Positions 18,049 through 27,121 are shown, counted from the stretch's first letter. The stretch is 64,000 bases of DNA from Variovorax sp. JS1663 (GCF_002157355.1 NZ_LYMK01000001.1:248001-312000), one strand, 5' to 3'. Translations and numbers: made by a program. The notes: generated from the letters alone by a model not told the origin.

Positions 18049-19305
18049 ATGAACCCGTCCGGTCCCTCCGATCCGCCCGACCCGATCACCCGGCTGCTGC
18101 ATGCCGACCGCCGATTCGGCGCCGAGCAGGGCGGGGTGCACATGGCGGTGAATCCCTCGGTGCAGTACGGCTACGAGCGCGTGGAAGACCTGATCGGCGT
18201 GTTCCAGGGCCGTCTGAAGAACCGCTTCAACTACGCCCGCCAGGGCACCCCGACCACCGCCGCGCTCGAGGCCAAGATCACGGCGCTGGAGGAGGGCACG
18301 GGCAGCGTCAGCTTCGCGACCGGGATGGCCGCCGTCTCGGCGGTGTTCCTGACGCTGCTGCGCGCGGGCGATCACCTGGTGGCCAGCCGCCACCTGTTCG
18401 GCAACACCCACAGCGTGCTGGGGACCCTCCAGGGGCTGGGCGTCGGCGTAAGCCTGGTCGATGCCGCCACGGCCAGCGCGGTGGCCGCGGCGCTGCAGCC
18501 GCAGACCCGCATGGTCTTCGTCGAGACCATTGCCAATCCCGGGACCCAGGTGCCGGACCTGCCCGGCATCGGGCAGCTGTGCGCCGAACGGGGCCTGCTC
18601 TACGTGGTGGACAACACCATCACCTCGCCGGCCCTGTTCCGGCCGAAGCGGGTGGGCGCCAGCCTGGTCGTCAACTCCCTGACCAAGACCATCGCCGGCC
18701 ACGGCAACGCGCTGGGCGGCGCGGTCACCGACACCGGCCTGTTCGACTGGCAGCGCTACCCGAACCTCTTCGAGGGCTACCGCCAGGGCGACCCGGCAGC
18801 GTGGGGCCTCGCGCAGCTGCGCAAGAAGGGGCTGCGCGACCTGGGCGGCACGCTCAGCGCGGACCATGCACACCGCATCGCCGTCGGCGCGGAGACCCTG
18901 GCGCTGCGCGTGGCCCAGACCAGCGCGACCGCGCTGGCCCTGGCCCGCTTCCTGGAGGCGCATCCGGCCGTTGCCCGCGTGCATTACCCGGGGCTGGAAT
19001 CGCATCCGCAGCACGCGATGGCACGCGCGCATTTCGAGGCCGGGGCCTGGCTGCTGTCCTTCGAGCTGCGAGATCCAGAGGACTGCATTCCCGTCATCAA
19101 CCGGCTTCAGATCCCGGTCAAGGCCACCGGCATGGGCGACACCCGCACGCTGATCATCCCGGTCGCGCCCACCATCTTCTGGGAGGCGGGGCCGCAGAAG
19201 CGGGCCGAGATGGGCATCGCCGAGGGGCTGGTCCGCGTTTCGGTCGGACTGGAGCGCGAGAGCGAGCTGATCGCCGACTTCGCGGCGGCGCTGGACGCCC
19301 GGTGA
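18049..19305 (+). CDS. Cys/Met-metabolism PLP enzyme (cystathionine gamma-synthase family)
   Basis: A 418-residue fold-type I PLP enzyme of transsulfuration or direct sulfhydrylation. Family marks are the Tyr/Arg cofactor contact NYARQGTPTTAALE (about 60), the aromatic-stacking region SRHLFGNTHSV (about 107), the Asp in YVVDNTITSP (about 187) and the Schiff-base Lys in NSLTKTIAGHGNALGG (about 209). It could be cystathionine gamma-synthase, O-succinylhomoserine sulfhydrylase (MetZ) or methionine gamma-lyase; sequence alone does not settle this. Its stop overlaps the GTG start of the TraB-family gene. Confidence 0.87.
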   Translation: MNPSGPSDPPDPITRLLHADRRFGAEQGGVHMAVNPSVQYGYERVEDLIGVFQGRLKNRFNYARQGTPTTAALEAKITALEEGTGSVSFATGMAAVSAVFLTLLRAGDHLVASRHLFGNTHSVLGTLQGLGVGVSLVDAATASAVAAALQPQTRMVFVETIANPGTQVPDLPGIGQLCAERGLLYVVDNTITSPALFRPKRVGASLVVNSLTKTIAGHGNALGGAVTDTGLFDWQRYPNLFEGYRQGDPAAWGLAQLRKKGLRDLGGTLSADHAHRIAVGAETLALRVAQTSATALALARFLEAHPAVARVHYPGLESHPQHAMARAHFEAGAWLLSFELRDPEDCIPVINRLQIPVKATGMGDTRTLIIPVAPTIFWEAGPQKRAEMGIAEGLVRVSVGLERESELIADFAAALDAR

Positions 19306-20312
19306 GCTTCCCTCTACGGCCCTGGTCGCGGGCCCTGCGCGCCCTGGCGTTCGCCGTCCTGTGCGGCGGTGCCGGGCCGGTCCTGGCGGCCGGCGAGGCC
19401 AGCACCGCGCCCGCCTGCCCGCCACCCGCGCCCGCGCCGGACCTGTCGCCGGCCGCCGTGGCCGCGGCGGCCGACCACGGGCTGCTGTGGCGCATCGACA
19501 AGGACGGCCGCAGCTCCTGGCTCTACGGCACCATGCACCTGGGCAAGGCCGAATGGGTGCTGCCGGGCCCGCGGGTGCTGCGCGCACTGACACGCAGCGA
19601 CACCCTGGCGCTGGAGCTCGACCTGCAGGATCCCGCCACCGTGGCCGTCTTCAGCGAGCCGTCCGACCCGGCCCTGCGCGAGCGCCTGCTCACGCCCGAG
19701 CGCCAGCGCCGGCTGGCCCGGCAGGCCGCGCAGGCCTGCCTGCCCGAGGGCGCGCTGGCCAGCCTGCGGCCGATCCTCCAGGCCACCACCCTGGCCATGC
19801 TCGCGGCGCGCGCCGAGGGGCTGTATGGCGACTACGGCAGCGAGGTCTTCCTCTCGGCCTTCGCCCGCGCGCGCGGCAAGCCGGTGGTCGCGCTCGAAAG
19901 CGCGGCGGCGCAGCTGAAGATGCTGGCCGGCGATTCCGAGGCGGAGGAGGGCGAGCAGGTCGACCAGGCCCTCGACGAGCTCGAGTCGGGCCGGGCCGCC
20001 GTGCTGGCCGGCGAGCTGGCCGACGCCTGGGCGCGCAGCGACTGGCCCCGGCTCGACGGCTACACCCGGTGGTGCGACTGCGTACGCACGCCGGCCGAGC
20101 GGCGTGCGCTGCGGCGCCTGCTGGACGAGCGCAACCCCGGCCTGGCCGACGGCATCGCGCGCCTGCACGCGTCGGGGCAGCGGGTGTTCGGCGCGGTCGG
20201 CGCGCTGCACATGGTCGGCCCGCAGGGGCTGCCGGCGCTGATGGCGGCGCGCGGCTTCCGCGTCACCGCCGTGGTCCCGGCCGCCACGCCGGACGGCGCG
20301 GCTCGCCGATAA
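19302..20312 (+). CDS. TraB/GumN-family protein
   Basis: A 336-residue exported protein: hydrophobic signal (ALRALAFAVLCGGAGPVLAA), then the TraB/GumN (EreA/ChaN-like superfamily) domain. Marks are SSWLYGTMHLGKAEW near 65, ALELDL near 95, and the C-terminal GxxH equivalents (FGAVGALHMVGPQGLPALM). The GTG start at 19302 overlaps the previous stop as GTGA, giving translational coupling. TraB-family proteins are putative metalloproteases or adaptor-like; activity is not established for GumN-type members. Confidence 0.82.
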   Translation: MSFPLRPWSRALRALAFAVLCGGAGPVLAAGEASTAPACPPPAPAPDLSPAAVAAAADHGLLWRIDKDGRSSWLYGTMHLGKAEWVLPGPRVLRALTRSDTLALELDLQDPATVAVFSEPSDPALRERLLTPERQRRLARQAAQACLPEGALASLRPILQATTLAMLAARAEGLYGDYGSEVFLSAFARARGKPVVALESAAAQLKMLAGDSEAEEGEQVDQALDELESGRAAVLAGELADAWARSDWPRLDGYTRWCDCVRTPAERRALRRLLDERNPGLADGIARLHASGQRVFGAVGALHMVGPQGLPALMAARGFRVTAVVPAATPDGAARR

Positions 20313-20322
20313 TCGCGGGTTC

Positions 20323-20676
20323 ATGTCCTGCCTGCGTCACGCCCACCACCTCGGCCGCCTCGTGCTGCTGTGGTTCGTGCTGTCGCTGGGCGCGGCGATC
20401 GCCTCGCCGGTCGTCCATCCCCAGGCGCTGGAGCTGGTGTGTTCCAGCGCCGGCGCCATCAAGGTGGTGGTGCAGACCGACGATGGTGCCCAGGAAATGG
20501 GCGTCAGCCACTTGGACTGCCCGCTGTGCCTGCTGACCGGCGCGCCGCCGCCGGCCACGCTGCAGGCGCTGCCGCACCCGCTTCCGCTGGCCCATGCGGT
20601 CCAGCCCATCCCGGCCGCGCGCATCGCCGCGGCCACCGCCGCGCCGCTGCCGGCGCGCGGTCCACCCGCGCTCTGA
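20323..20676 (+). CDS. DUF2946 small exported protein
   Basis: A 117-residue protein with a signal/anchor helix (LVLLWFVLSLGAAIAS) and a short Cys pair HLDCPLCLL near residue 66, a pattern typical of DUF2946. Such proteins are commonly encoded next to copper-linked TonB receptors and PCu(A)C chaperones, as here. A role in periplasmic copper handling is inferred from context and the C-x-x-C. A GATAAT box at 20308-20313 overlaps the upstream stop and may be its own -10 element. Confidence 0.7.
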   Translation: MSCLRHAHHLGRLVLLWFVLSLGAAIASPVVHPQALELVCSSAGAIKVVVQTDDGAQEMGVSHLDCPLCLLTGAPPPATLQALPHPLPLAHAVQPIPAARIAAATAAPLPARGPPAL

Positions 20677-20778
20677 GCCTGCCGTCGACTCCGTAACGCG
20701 AGGCGCCCCGGCACGGGTGCCCTGCGTTCGATTCCCTCGTCATGCACCGGCGCCACGCGGCGCCGAGGAGCGCCTTCC

Positions 20779-23112
20779 ATGAACAAGAAAACCGTGCTGT
20801 CGCTCGCCCTGGGCGCAGCTTTCCCCTGGCTGGCCGTGCCCGCGGCCGCCCAGACCGCAGCCCCGCCCGCGGACACCGCGCCCGAGCGCGTCAAGTCGCT
20901 GGGCATCGTGACCGTCACCGGCGGCCAGCCGACCTCGCTGCCCACGCAGATTCCCACCACCATCGAAGGCGTGACGCGCGAGGAGATCGAGACCCGCATC
21001 AACGCCACCGACAGCGAGGACGCCCTCAAGTACCTGCCCAGCCTGCTGGTGCGCAAGCGCTACATCGGCGACTACAACCACGCCATCCTGTCCACGCGCG
21101 CCTCGGGCACCGGCAACAGCGCGCGCTCGGCGGTCTATGCCGACGGCATCCTGCTGTCCAACTACCTGGGCAACGGCATCGCCAACGGCACGAACTACGC
21201 CCCGCGCTGGGGCCTGGTCACGCCCGAGGAGATCGAGCGGGTGGACGTGATGTACGGTCCGTTTTCCGCCGCCTACCCCGGCAATTCGGCGGGCGCCGTG
21301 GTCGACTACGTGACGCGCATGCCGACCCAGTTGGAGGCCCACGTCAAGGCGGGCTACTTCTCGCAGCCCTTCGAGCTCTACAACACGCGCCAGACCTTCG
21401 ACGGCTGGCAGACCAGCGCCTCGCTGGGCAGCAAGAGCGGCGAGTGGTCCTGGTGGATCGACGTGAACCGCACCGACAGCCGGGGCCAGCCCCTGACCTT
21501 CACCACGGCGACCGTGGCCTCGGGCACACCCGCAGCACCAGGGCGCGGCGGCACGCCGGTGGCCGGTTTCGTGCCGGGGCTCAACACCACCAACACCCCC
21601 TGGTACATCCTGGGCACCGGCACCGCCTATCACACGGTGCAGGACCATGCCAAGCTCAAGCTGGCCTACGACTTCTCGTCCACCGTGCGCGCGACCTACA
21701 CGCTGGGCTGGTGGCAGAACGCGTCCGAAGGGCGGCCCGACAGCTACCTGCGCAACGCCGCCGGCCAGCCGGTCTTCAGCGGGCCCGTCAACATCGGTGG
21801 GCGCAGCTATACGGTCGCCCCCACCGCCTTTCCGCTGACGAACGACGTCCAGACGCACTACATGCATGGCCTCTCGGTCAAGAGCAACACCAAGGGCGAA
21901 TTCGACTGGGAGCTGGCCGCGAGCCTCTACGACTACGCGAAGGACCGGCAGCGCGCGCCGACCGTCGCGCTGCCGCTGGCCGCCGTCGGCGGCGCCGGCA
22001 CCCTGCAGGACCAGGACGGCACCGGCTGGAACACGCTGGCGGCCAGGGGCACCTGGCGGCCTCAGGGCGTGGGGGGCGCGCACATCGTGGACTTCGGCAT
22101 CGGCCGCGATGCCTACAAGCTCGCCATCGCGAAGGACAACGTGCTGGGCAACTGGCTGGACGGGCCGGCGCTGCCGGGGTCGCCGGTCAGCGACGTGGGC
22201 GGCCGCACGCAGACGCTGAATGCCTGGGTGCAGGACAGCTGGGCCTTCGCGCCGCGCTGGAAGGCGGTGCTCGGCCTGCGCTACGAGGACTGGAAGGCCA
22301 GCGACGGCTTCACCGCCACCGCGAGCAGCCGCCAGGCCTACGCCTCGCGCAGCGAATCGCATCTCTCGCCCAAGGCGGCGTTGGCGTACCAGCTGGCGCA
22401 GGACACCGTGCTCAAGGCCTCGCTCGGCCGCGCGGTGCGCTTTCCCACCGTGGGCGAGCTGTATGGCGCGACCTCGGGCGGGGCGCTGTCCTTCATCAAC
22501 GACCCGAACCTCAAGCCCGAGAAATCGTGGACCGGCGAGCTCTCGGCCGAGAAAGACCTGGGCCACGGGTTGGCGCGCGCCACGCTCTTCCACGAGACCA
22601 CGCGCGACGCGCTCTACAACCAGCTGATCCCGAACTCGACCGTCTCGCGCGTGCAGAACGTCGACAAGGTGCGCACCACCGGCCTGGAACTGGCCTACAC
22701 CGGACAGGACGTGTTCACCAAGGGCCTGGACCTCGGTGCCAGTCTGACCTACGCCGATTCGAAGATCATGGCCAACGCCGCCTTCCCTGCCAGCGTGGGC
22801 AAGTGGCAGCCCCGGGTGCCGCGCTGGCGCTCCACCGTCTACGCGAGCTACAAGCCCGATGCGCGCTGGGCCTTCACCGTGGCCGCGCGCTACAGCGGCC
22901 GCCAGTACTCGAACCTGGACAACAGCGACGTCAACGCCAACGCCTATTTCGGCGCCAGCCGCTACTTCACCGTAGACCTTCGCGTGCGCTACCAGATCGA
23001 CAAGCGCTGGTCGGCCGCCTTCGGCATCGACAACGCGAACAACGACAAGTACTGGAACTTTCATCCTTATCCGCAGCGCACGTACAGCGCGGAGCTGCGC
23101 TTCGATCTTTGA
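20779..23112 (+). CDS. TonB-dependent outer-membrane receptor
   Basis: A 777-residue receptor with a signal peptide, an N-terminal plug domain (LKYLPSLLVRKRYIGDYNHA, then YGPFSAAYPGNSAGAVVDYVTRMP) and a C-terminal 22-strand-type beta barrel ending in a terminal aromatic strand (YSAELRFDL). GAGGAG lies upstream of the ATG at about 20763. Flanking DUF2946 and PCu(A)C genes make a copper or copper-chelate ligand the best guess; sequence alone does not show ligand residues. It is energised through TonB-ExbBD encoded elsewhere. Confidence 0.88.
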   Translation: MNKKTVLSLALGAAFPWLAVPAAAQTAAPPADTAPERVKSLGIVTVTGGQPTSLPTQIPTTIEGVTREEIETRINATDSEDALKYLPSLLVRKRYIGDYNHAILSTRASGTGNSARSAVYADGILLSNYLGNGIANGTNYAPRWGLVTPEEIERVDVMYGPFSAAYPGNSAGAVVDYVTRMPTQLEAHVKAGYFSQPFELYNTRQTFDGWQTSASLGSKSGEWSWWIDVNRTDSRGQPLTFTTATVASGTPAAPGRGGTPVAGFVPGLNTTNTPWYILGTGTAYHTVQDHAKLKLAYDFSSTVRATYTLGWWQNASEGRPDSYLRNAAGQPVFSGPVNIGGRSYTVAPTAFPLTNDVQTHYMHGLSVKSNTKGEFDWELAASLYDYAKDRQRAPTVALPLAAVGGAGTLQDQDGTGWNTLAARGTWRPQGVGGAHIVDFGIGRDAYKLAIAKDNVLGNWLDGPALPGSPVSDVGGRTQTLNAWVQDSWAFAPRWKAVLGLRYEDWKASDGFTATASSRQAYASRSESHLSPKAALAYQLAQDTVLKASLGRAVRFPTVGELYGATSGGALSFINDPNLKPEKSWTGELSAEKDLGHGLARATLFHETTRDALYNQLIPNSTVSRVQNVDKVRTTGLELAYTGQDVFTKGLDLGASLTYADSKIMANAAFPASVGKWQPRVPRWRSTVYASYKPDARWAFTVAARYSGRQYSNLDNSDVNANAYFGASRYFTVDLRVRYQIDKRWSAAFGIDNANNDKYWNFHPYPQRTYSAELRFDL

Positions 23113-23140
23113 TCCACACTCTGACCCAAGGACCCCCGTC

Positions 23141-23629
23141 ATGAACCTTCCTGTTCCCCGTCGCATCGTCATCTCCCTGTTGCTGGCCGTTGCCGGCAGC
23201 GCCCTGGCCCAAACGCCTGCGTCCGGCGCGGCCGCCGTCGAGGTCCGTGACGCCTGGGCCCGTGCCTCCGTGCCCGGCCAGAGCGGCACCGGCGCCTTCA
23301 TGAAGCTCACCGCCCCTGCGGGCGCACGCCTGGTCGGTGCCTCCACGCCCGCGGCCGGCGTGGCCGAGGTCCACGAGATGAAGATGGAGGGCGACACCAT
23401 GCGCATGCGTGCGCTGGACCGCGGCCTCGAGCTGCCGGCGCGCCAGACCGTCGAGCTCAAGCCCGGCGGCTACCACCTGATGCTGATGGACCTGAAGCAA
23501 CCCCTGGCCAACGGGAGCAGCCTGCCGCTGACCTTGCAGTTCGAGGACGCGAAGGGCCAGAAAAGCACGCTGGACCTGAACCTGCCGGTGCGAACCGGTG
23601 CCGCGGCGCCGGGCGCGCACAAGCACTGA
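23141..23629 (+). CDS. PCu(A)C-type periplasmic copper chaperone
   Basis: A 162-residue secreted cupredoxin-like chaperone with a signal ending SALAQT. The copper motif H(M)X10MX21HXM is recognisable: HEMKMEGDTMRM near residue 78 and HLMLMDL near residue 109. The family carries Cu(I) in the periplasm, notably to cytochrome oxidase Cu_A/Cu_B sites. The C-terminal HKH end may add metal affinity. It lies 28 bp after the TonB receptor and probably shares its transcript. Confidence 0.9.
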   Translation: MNLPVPRRIVISLLLAVAGSALAQTPASGAAAVEVRDAWARASVPGQSGTGAFMKLTAPAGARLVGASTPAAGVAEVHEMKMEGDTMRMRALDRGLELPARQTVELKPGGYHLMLMDLKQPLANGSSLPLTLQFEDAKGQKSTLDLNLPVRTGAAAPGAHKH

Positions 23630-23696
23630 GCAGGTCTCAAATCTGCGCGCTTGGAGTAAGCTGGCCGCACAACAACTCTGTTCGAGGAGACCTCCC

Positions 23697-24464
23697 ATGA
23701 GTGACGCCAAGCCCTTCGCCTTCAGCCAGTTCGTCCCGGGCTTCGATTTCCTGCAGAGCCTGGCGAGCGGGGCGGCGGGCGGCAGCGGCGCCGTGCCCGG
23801 CCTGCCCAGCCTGTCGAGCTGGGTCGCGCCGACGCTGAGCGTCGAGGAGGTCGACAAGCGCATCCAGGAGCTCAGGGCGGTCCAGTTCTGGCTGGAGCAG
23901 AACGGGCATGCGCTCAAGGCCACCATCCAGGCGCTCGAGGTGCAGAAGATGACGCTGTCGACCCTGCGTGGCATGAACCTGCGCATGGAGGACCTGGCGA
24001 ACGCCTTCACCCGGCCGGCGGCGCCGGCACCTGCTCCCGCTGCGGCGGCACCCGCGCCCCGCGCTGCGGCGCCCGCCCCGGCGCCAGCGCCGGCACCGGA
24101 GCCCGAACCCGAGACAGCGGCCGAGCCGGAGGAGGCCGCCGAAGCGCCTGCCTCCAAGCGCGGCGCCAAGGCCAGGCCGGCGGCCGCCAATGGCCCGGCC
24201 GCGCCCGCGGCCGGCGGCGTGGTCGATCCGCTGCAATGGTGGGGTGCGCTCACCCAGCAGTTCCAGCAGATCGCCAGCTCGGCCCTTCAGGATGCGTCGC
24301 AGTTGAAGATGCCCGCCGTGGCCCAGCCGCTGGCGGATGCGGTGGGCCAGGCGATGGGTGCCGCCGCGGGTCAGCCGGCACGCAAGGCCGGTCCTGCCGC
24401 CAAGAAGGCGCCGGCCAAGCGTGCGGCGGCCAAGAAGACGGCGCCGCGCAAGCGAACGCGCTGA
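23697..24464 (+). CDS. phaM: PhaM-family PHA granule regulatory protein
   Basis: A 255-residue protein. The N-terminal part (FSQFVPGFDFLQSLASG, then LSVEEVDKRIQELRAVQFWL and LEVQKMTLSTLRGMN) matches PhaM, which in Cupriavidus binds and activates PHA synthase PhaC1 and ties granules to the nucleoid. A Pro/Ala/Glu-rich linker (about 103-155) leads to WGALTQQFQQIA and a C-terminal Lys/Ala histone-like tail expected to bind DNA. Family assignment rests on the characteristic N-terminal block plus tail. The ATG at 23697 follows GAGGAGA. No pha synthesis genes are adjacent. Confidence 0.85.
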   Translation: MSDAKPFAFSQFVPGFDFLQSLASGAAGGSGAVPGLPSLSSWVAPTLSVEEVDKRIQELRAVQFWLEQNGHALKATIQALEVQKMTLSTLRGMNLRMEDLANAFTRPAAPAPAPAAAAPAPRAAAPAPAPAPAPEPEPETAAEPEEAAEAPASKRGAKARPAAANGPAAPAAGGVVDPLQWWGALTQQFQQIASSALQDASQLKMPAVAQPLADAVGQAMGAAAGQPARKAGPAAKKAPAKRAAAKKTAPRKRTR

Positions 24465-24496
24465 GTTCCTTCCAACCAACGCCGGGGAGCGAGTCC

Positions 24497-25765
24497 ATGA
24501 AGCTGTTTCCGACGGGTCACGCCACCCACCCCCAATGGCGCATGGCCGCGGGGCTGGTCCTCGCGCAACTGCGGGCGCAACTGGCCCTGCCGGACTATGC
24601 GCACGCGCCCACGCTGGGCCTGCTCTACATCACGGACCACTACGCGGCCGAGGCGCAGGAGATCCTCGATCACCTGGGCGCCGAGTTGCCAGAGATCACC
24701 GACTGGTCCGGCACCGTGGGCATCGGGGTCGCGGCCAACAATGCCGAGTACTTCGACGAGCCGGCCCTGACCGTCATGCTGTGCCAACTGTCCAGCGACC
24801 AGTACCGCGTGTTTTCCGGCGTCGCACCGCTGGCCGGCGCGGAAATGAGCGGCTTCTCGGCGCACACGGCGCTGGTGCATGCCGATCCCGGCACGCCGGA
24901 CCTGGCCGAGCTGGTGGCCGAGATGGCCGGGCGCACCGATACCGGCTATCTGTTCGGCGGCCTGTCCTCGGGGCGCGCCGGCTCGCTGCAGTTCGCGATC
25001 GGCGGCAACGGCAACATCCGCGGCCACGGCGCGGCGAGCGGCGTGTTCTCGGGCGGGCTGTCGGGCGTGGTCTTCGGCGAGGGCGTGCGCCTCGTGTCGC
25101 GCGTGACCCAGGGCTGCCAGCCGGTGTCGCGCGAGCGCGTGATCACGCAGGTCGAGGGCAACGTGCTGCTCCAGCTCGACGGCGAGCCCGCACTGGAAGT
25201 GCTGCTGGCCGAGTTGGATGTGTCGTTGTCGGAGCCGCAGCAGGCCATCGAGGCGGTGCGTGCCACGCTGGTCGGCCTGGTCGATGCGGGGAGCGACGGC
25301 ATCCGGCGTACCGGCGACCTGGGTGCCGACGTGCTGGTGCGACACATCATCGGCCTCGATCCCACGCGCCGCGGCATCGCCATCGCGGACCGGGCCGAGG
25401 CCGGCATGCGGATGAGCTTCGTGCGCCGCAACGCGCAGGCGGCGCGCGCCGACCTGATGCGCATCTGCGCCGAGGTGCGCGAGGAACTCGAGCCGGAAGA
25501 GCAGACGCTCGCCACCGCGCGTGCCGTGGCGGCCGGCGAGGCGGAGGCTGCGCCGCACCCCGCGCGGCGCATCGCGGGGGCCGTGTACGTGAGCTGCTCG
25601 GGCCGTGGCGGGCCGCATTTCGGCGCGCCGGGCGCCGAGCTGCAGATCGTGCGCCATGCGCTGGGCGACGTGCCGCTGGTCGGCTTCTTCGCCGCCGGCG
25701 AGATCGCGCGCCATCACCTGTATGGCTACACGGGCGTGCTGACCGTCTTCGCGGCCGACGACTGA
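24497..25765 (+). CDS. FIST-domain sensory protein
   Basis: A 422-residue cytoplasmic protein made only of FIST N and FIST C domains: LLYITDHYAAEAQEILDHL and GTVGIGVAANNAEYFDEPA in the N half, FGGLSSGRAGSLQFAIGG and VVFGEGVRLVSRVTQGC near 190-215, and VYVSCSGRGGPHFGAPGAE near the C-terminus. FIST domains are proposed small-ligand (amino-acid) sensors usually linked to signalling domains. Here none is fused and none of the neighbours is a kinase or cyclase, so the output is unknown. It lies 32 bp downstream of phaM on the same strand. Confidence 0.85.
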   Translation: MKLFPTGHATHPQWRMAAGLVLAQLRAQLALPDYAHAPTLGLLYITDHYAAEAQEILDHLGAELPEITDWSGTVGIGVAANNAEYFDEPALTVMLCQLSSDQYRVFSGVAPLAGAEMSGFSAHTALVHADPGTPDLAELVAEMAGRTDTGYLFGGLSSGRAGSLQFAIGGNGNIRGHGAASGVFSGGLSGVVFGEGVRLVSRVTQGCQPVSRERVITQVEGNVLLQLDGEPALEVLLAELDVSLSEPQQAIEAVRATLVGLVDAGSDGIRRTGDLGADVLVRHIIGLDPTRRGIAIADRAEAGMRMSFVRRNAQAARADLMRICAEVREELEPEEQTLATARAVAAGEAEAAPHPARRIAGAVYVSCSGRGGPHFGAPGAELQIVRHALGDVPLVGFFAAGEIARHHLYGYTGVLTVFAADD

Positions 25766-25772
25766 AAAGCGC

Positions 25773-25860
25773 GTGTTCGTCGGCGAACACCGCGGAACCG
25801 GCTTTGCCGAGCCGCTGGTGTTGTCCCCGGAAGAGGGCCGGCGGACCACACGAAGTGGGC
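25773..25860. repeat. Candidate intergenic repetitive (REP-like) element
   Basis: Between two convergent genes lies a perfect 7-bp stem (GTGTTCG, loop TCGG, CGAACAC; 25773-25790), then GC-rich imperfect stem segments including GGCTTTGCCGAGCC and GACCACACGAAGTGGG. There is no T-run, so a simple terminator is unlikely. The style resembles interspersed REP-like elements of Comamonadaceae; copy number cannot be judged from one window. Confidence 0.35.
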
Positions 25861-25875
25861 GAGCCTGGGGAGAGC

Positions 25876-27054
25876 TCAGGTCAGGAAGCGTTCGGCCAGC
25901 AGCACCCAGTAGGCCGCGCCGATCGCGACATTGGCGTCGTGGAAGTCGTAGCCGGGGTTGTGGACCATGCAGGCCCCGTGGCCATCGCCCTCGCCGGCGC
26001 CGTTGCCGATCAGCAGGTAGCTGCCGGGCACGCGCTCCAGCATGAACGCAAAGTCCTCGCTGCCGGGCAGGGCCGGGCCCTGCAGCGTGACGCGATCGGA
26101 CCCCAGCAGTTCCAGCGCGACCTCGCGGGCGAAGTCTGTCTCGGCCGGCGTGTTGACCAGCACCGCGTAGCCGGGACGCCAGTCGACGCGGGCCTGCACG
26201 CCGAAGCTTTCGGCCTGCGCCACGATCAAGGCTTTGATGCGCTCCTCCAGGCGCTTGCGCACCTCGCGGTCCAGCGCGCGCACGCTGATCTCCAGGGTCG
26301 CGGTCTGGGGGATCACGTTGTTGGCCTTGCCGGCGTGCACCGCGCCCACCGTCACCACCGCCATCTGCAGCGGGTCGATGTTGCGCGAGACCACCGTCTG
26401 CAGCGCCATCACGATGCTGGCCGCGGCCACGATCGGGTCGGCGGTGCGGTGGGGCAGGGCGCCGTGGCCGCCGATGCCGGTGAGGGTCACGGTCGCGTAG
26501 TCGGAGGAGGCCATGGCCGGCCCGTCGCGCAGGTACAGCCGGCCCTGCGGCATGCCGGGCATGTTGTGCATCGCGAAGATGGCGTCGCAGGGGTATTTGT
26601 CGAACAGGCCGTCCTCCATCATCCGCACCGCGCCGCCGCCGCCTTCCTCGGCCGGCTGGAAGATCAGGTTCAGCGTGCCGTCGAAGCGGCCGCGCGCGGC
26701 GAGATGCTCCGCCGCGGCCAGCAGCATCGCGGTGTGGCCGTCGTGGCCGCAGGCGTGCATCACGCCGGCGTGGCGGCTGGCGTAGGGCAGTCCGGTGGCC
26801 TCGTCGATGGGCAGCGCGTCCATGTCGGCGCGCAGGCCGAGGCGGCGCTGGCCGCTGCCGCGCACCAGGCGCCCCACCAGGCCGGTGCCGCCGAGGCCAC
26901 GCTCGACCTCGTAGCCCCAGGCCTCAAGGCGCTGCGCAACCAGGGCCGAGGTGCGGTGCTCGTCGAAGCCGAGCTCCGGATGCTGGTGGATGTCGCGCCG
27001 CAGCGCGATGAAGGTGTCGGCTTGCGCGTGCAGTTGATCGAGCAGCGTGCTCAT
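25876..27054 (-). CDS. M20-family amidohydrolase (hippurate hydrolase-like)
   Basis: A 392-residue metallopeptidase-fold enzyme. Metal and catalytic signatures include LGLRADMDALPIDEATGLPY, MHACGHDGHTAMLL (Cys/His metal ligands near 98-103) and FQPAEEGGGGAVRMMEDG (catalytic Glu near 136). The family hydrolyses N-acyl amino acids such as hippurate or indole-3-acetyl-amino acids. It follows a Bug receptor gene on the same strand with a 67-bp gap, suggesting uptake and hydrolysis of the same conjugate; a LysR gene is divergent beyond the receptor. Confidence 0.9.
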   Translation of the reverse strand: MSTLLDQLHAQADTFIALRRDIHQHPELGFDEHRTSALVAQRLEAWGYEVERGLGGTGLVGRLVRGSGQRRLGLRADMDALPIDEATGLPYASRHAGVMHACGHDGHTAMLLAAAEHLAARGRFDGTLNLIFQPAEEGGGGAVRMMEDGLFDKYPCDAIFAMHNMPGMPQGRLYLRDGPAMASSDYATVTLTGIGGHGALPHRTADPIVAAASIVMALQTVVSRNIDPLQMAVVTVGAVHAGKANNVIPQTATLEISVRALDREVRKRLEERIKALIVAQAESFGVQARVDWRPGYAVLVNTPAETDFAREVALELLGSDRVTLQGPALPGSEDFAFMLERVPGSYLLIGNGAGEGDGHGACMVHNPGYDFHDANVAIGAAYWVLLAERFLT

Positions 27055-27121
27055 TGAGTTACCTCCGCCTTCGGTGCGGTATTCGCCTTGGGAACGGCCC
27101 AGCGGCTCATGGTTTTTCAGC

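Noticed and set aside
16759..19593. 944-codon minus-strand frame
   Set aside because: Only 16759-17922 (signal peptide plus MORN-like repeats) is real. The upstream part is antisense to the Cys/Met PLP enzyme.
20677..20778. Cobalamin or other riboswitch before the TonB receptor
   Set aside because: No conserved B12-box or other known aptamer core; only a small GGCAC-GG-GTGCC stem.
20740..23460. 906-codon minus-strand frame opposite the TonB receptor
   Set aside because: His/Arg/Gly-rich shadow without domains; the plus strand has a complete receptor.
24337..27057. 906-codon plus-strand frame over phaM, FIST and the M20 gene
   Set aside because: It crosses three genes out of frame and has no family content.
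27055..27121. Short gap before the M20 gene as a second REP-like element
   Set aside because: It contains small GC-rich stems, but with only 67 bp and no second copy in view I cannot support it.
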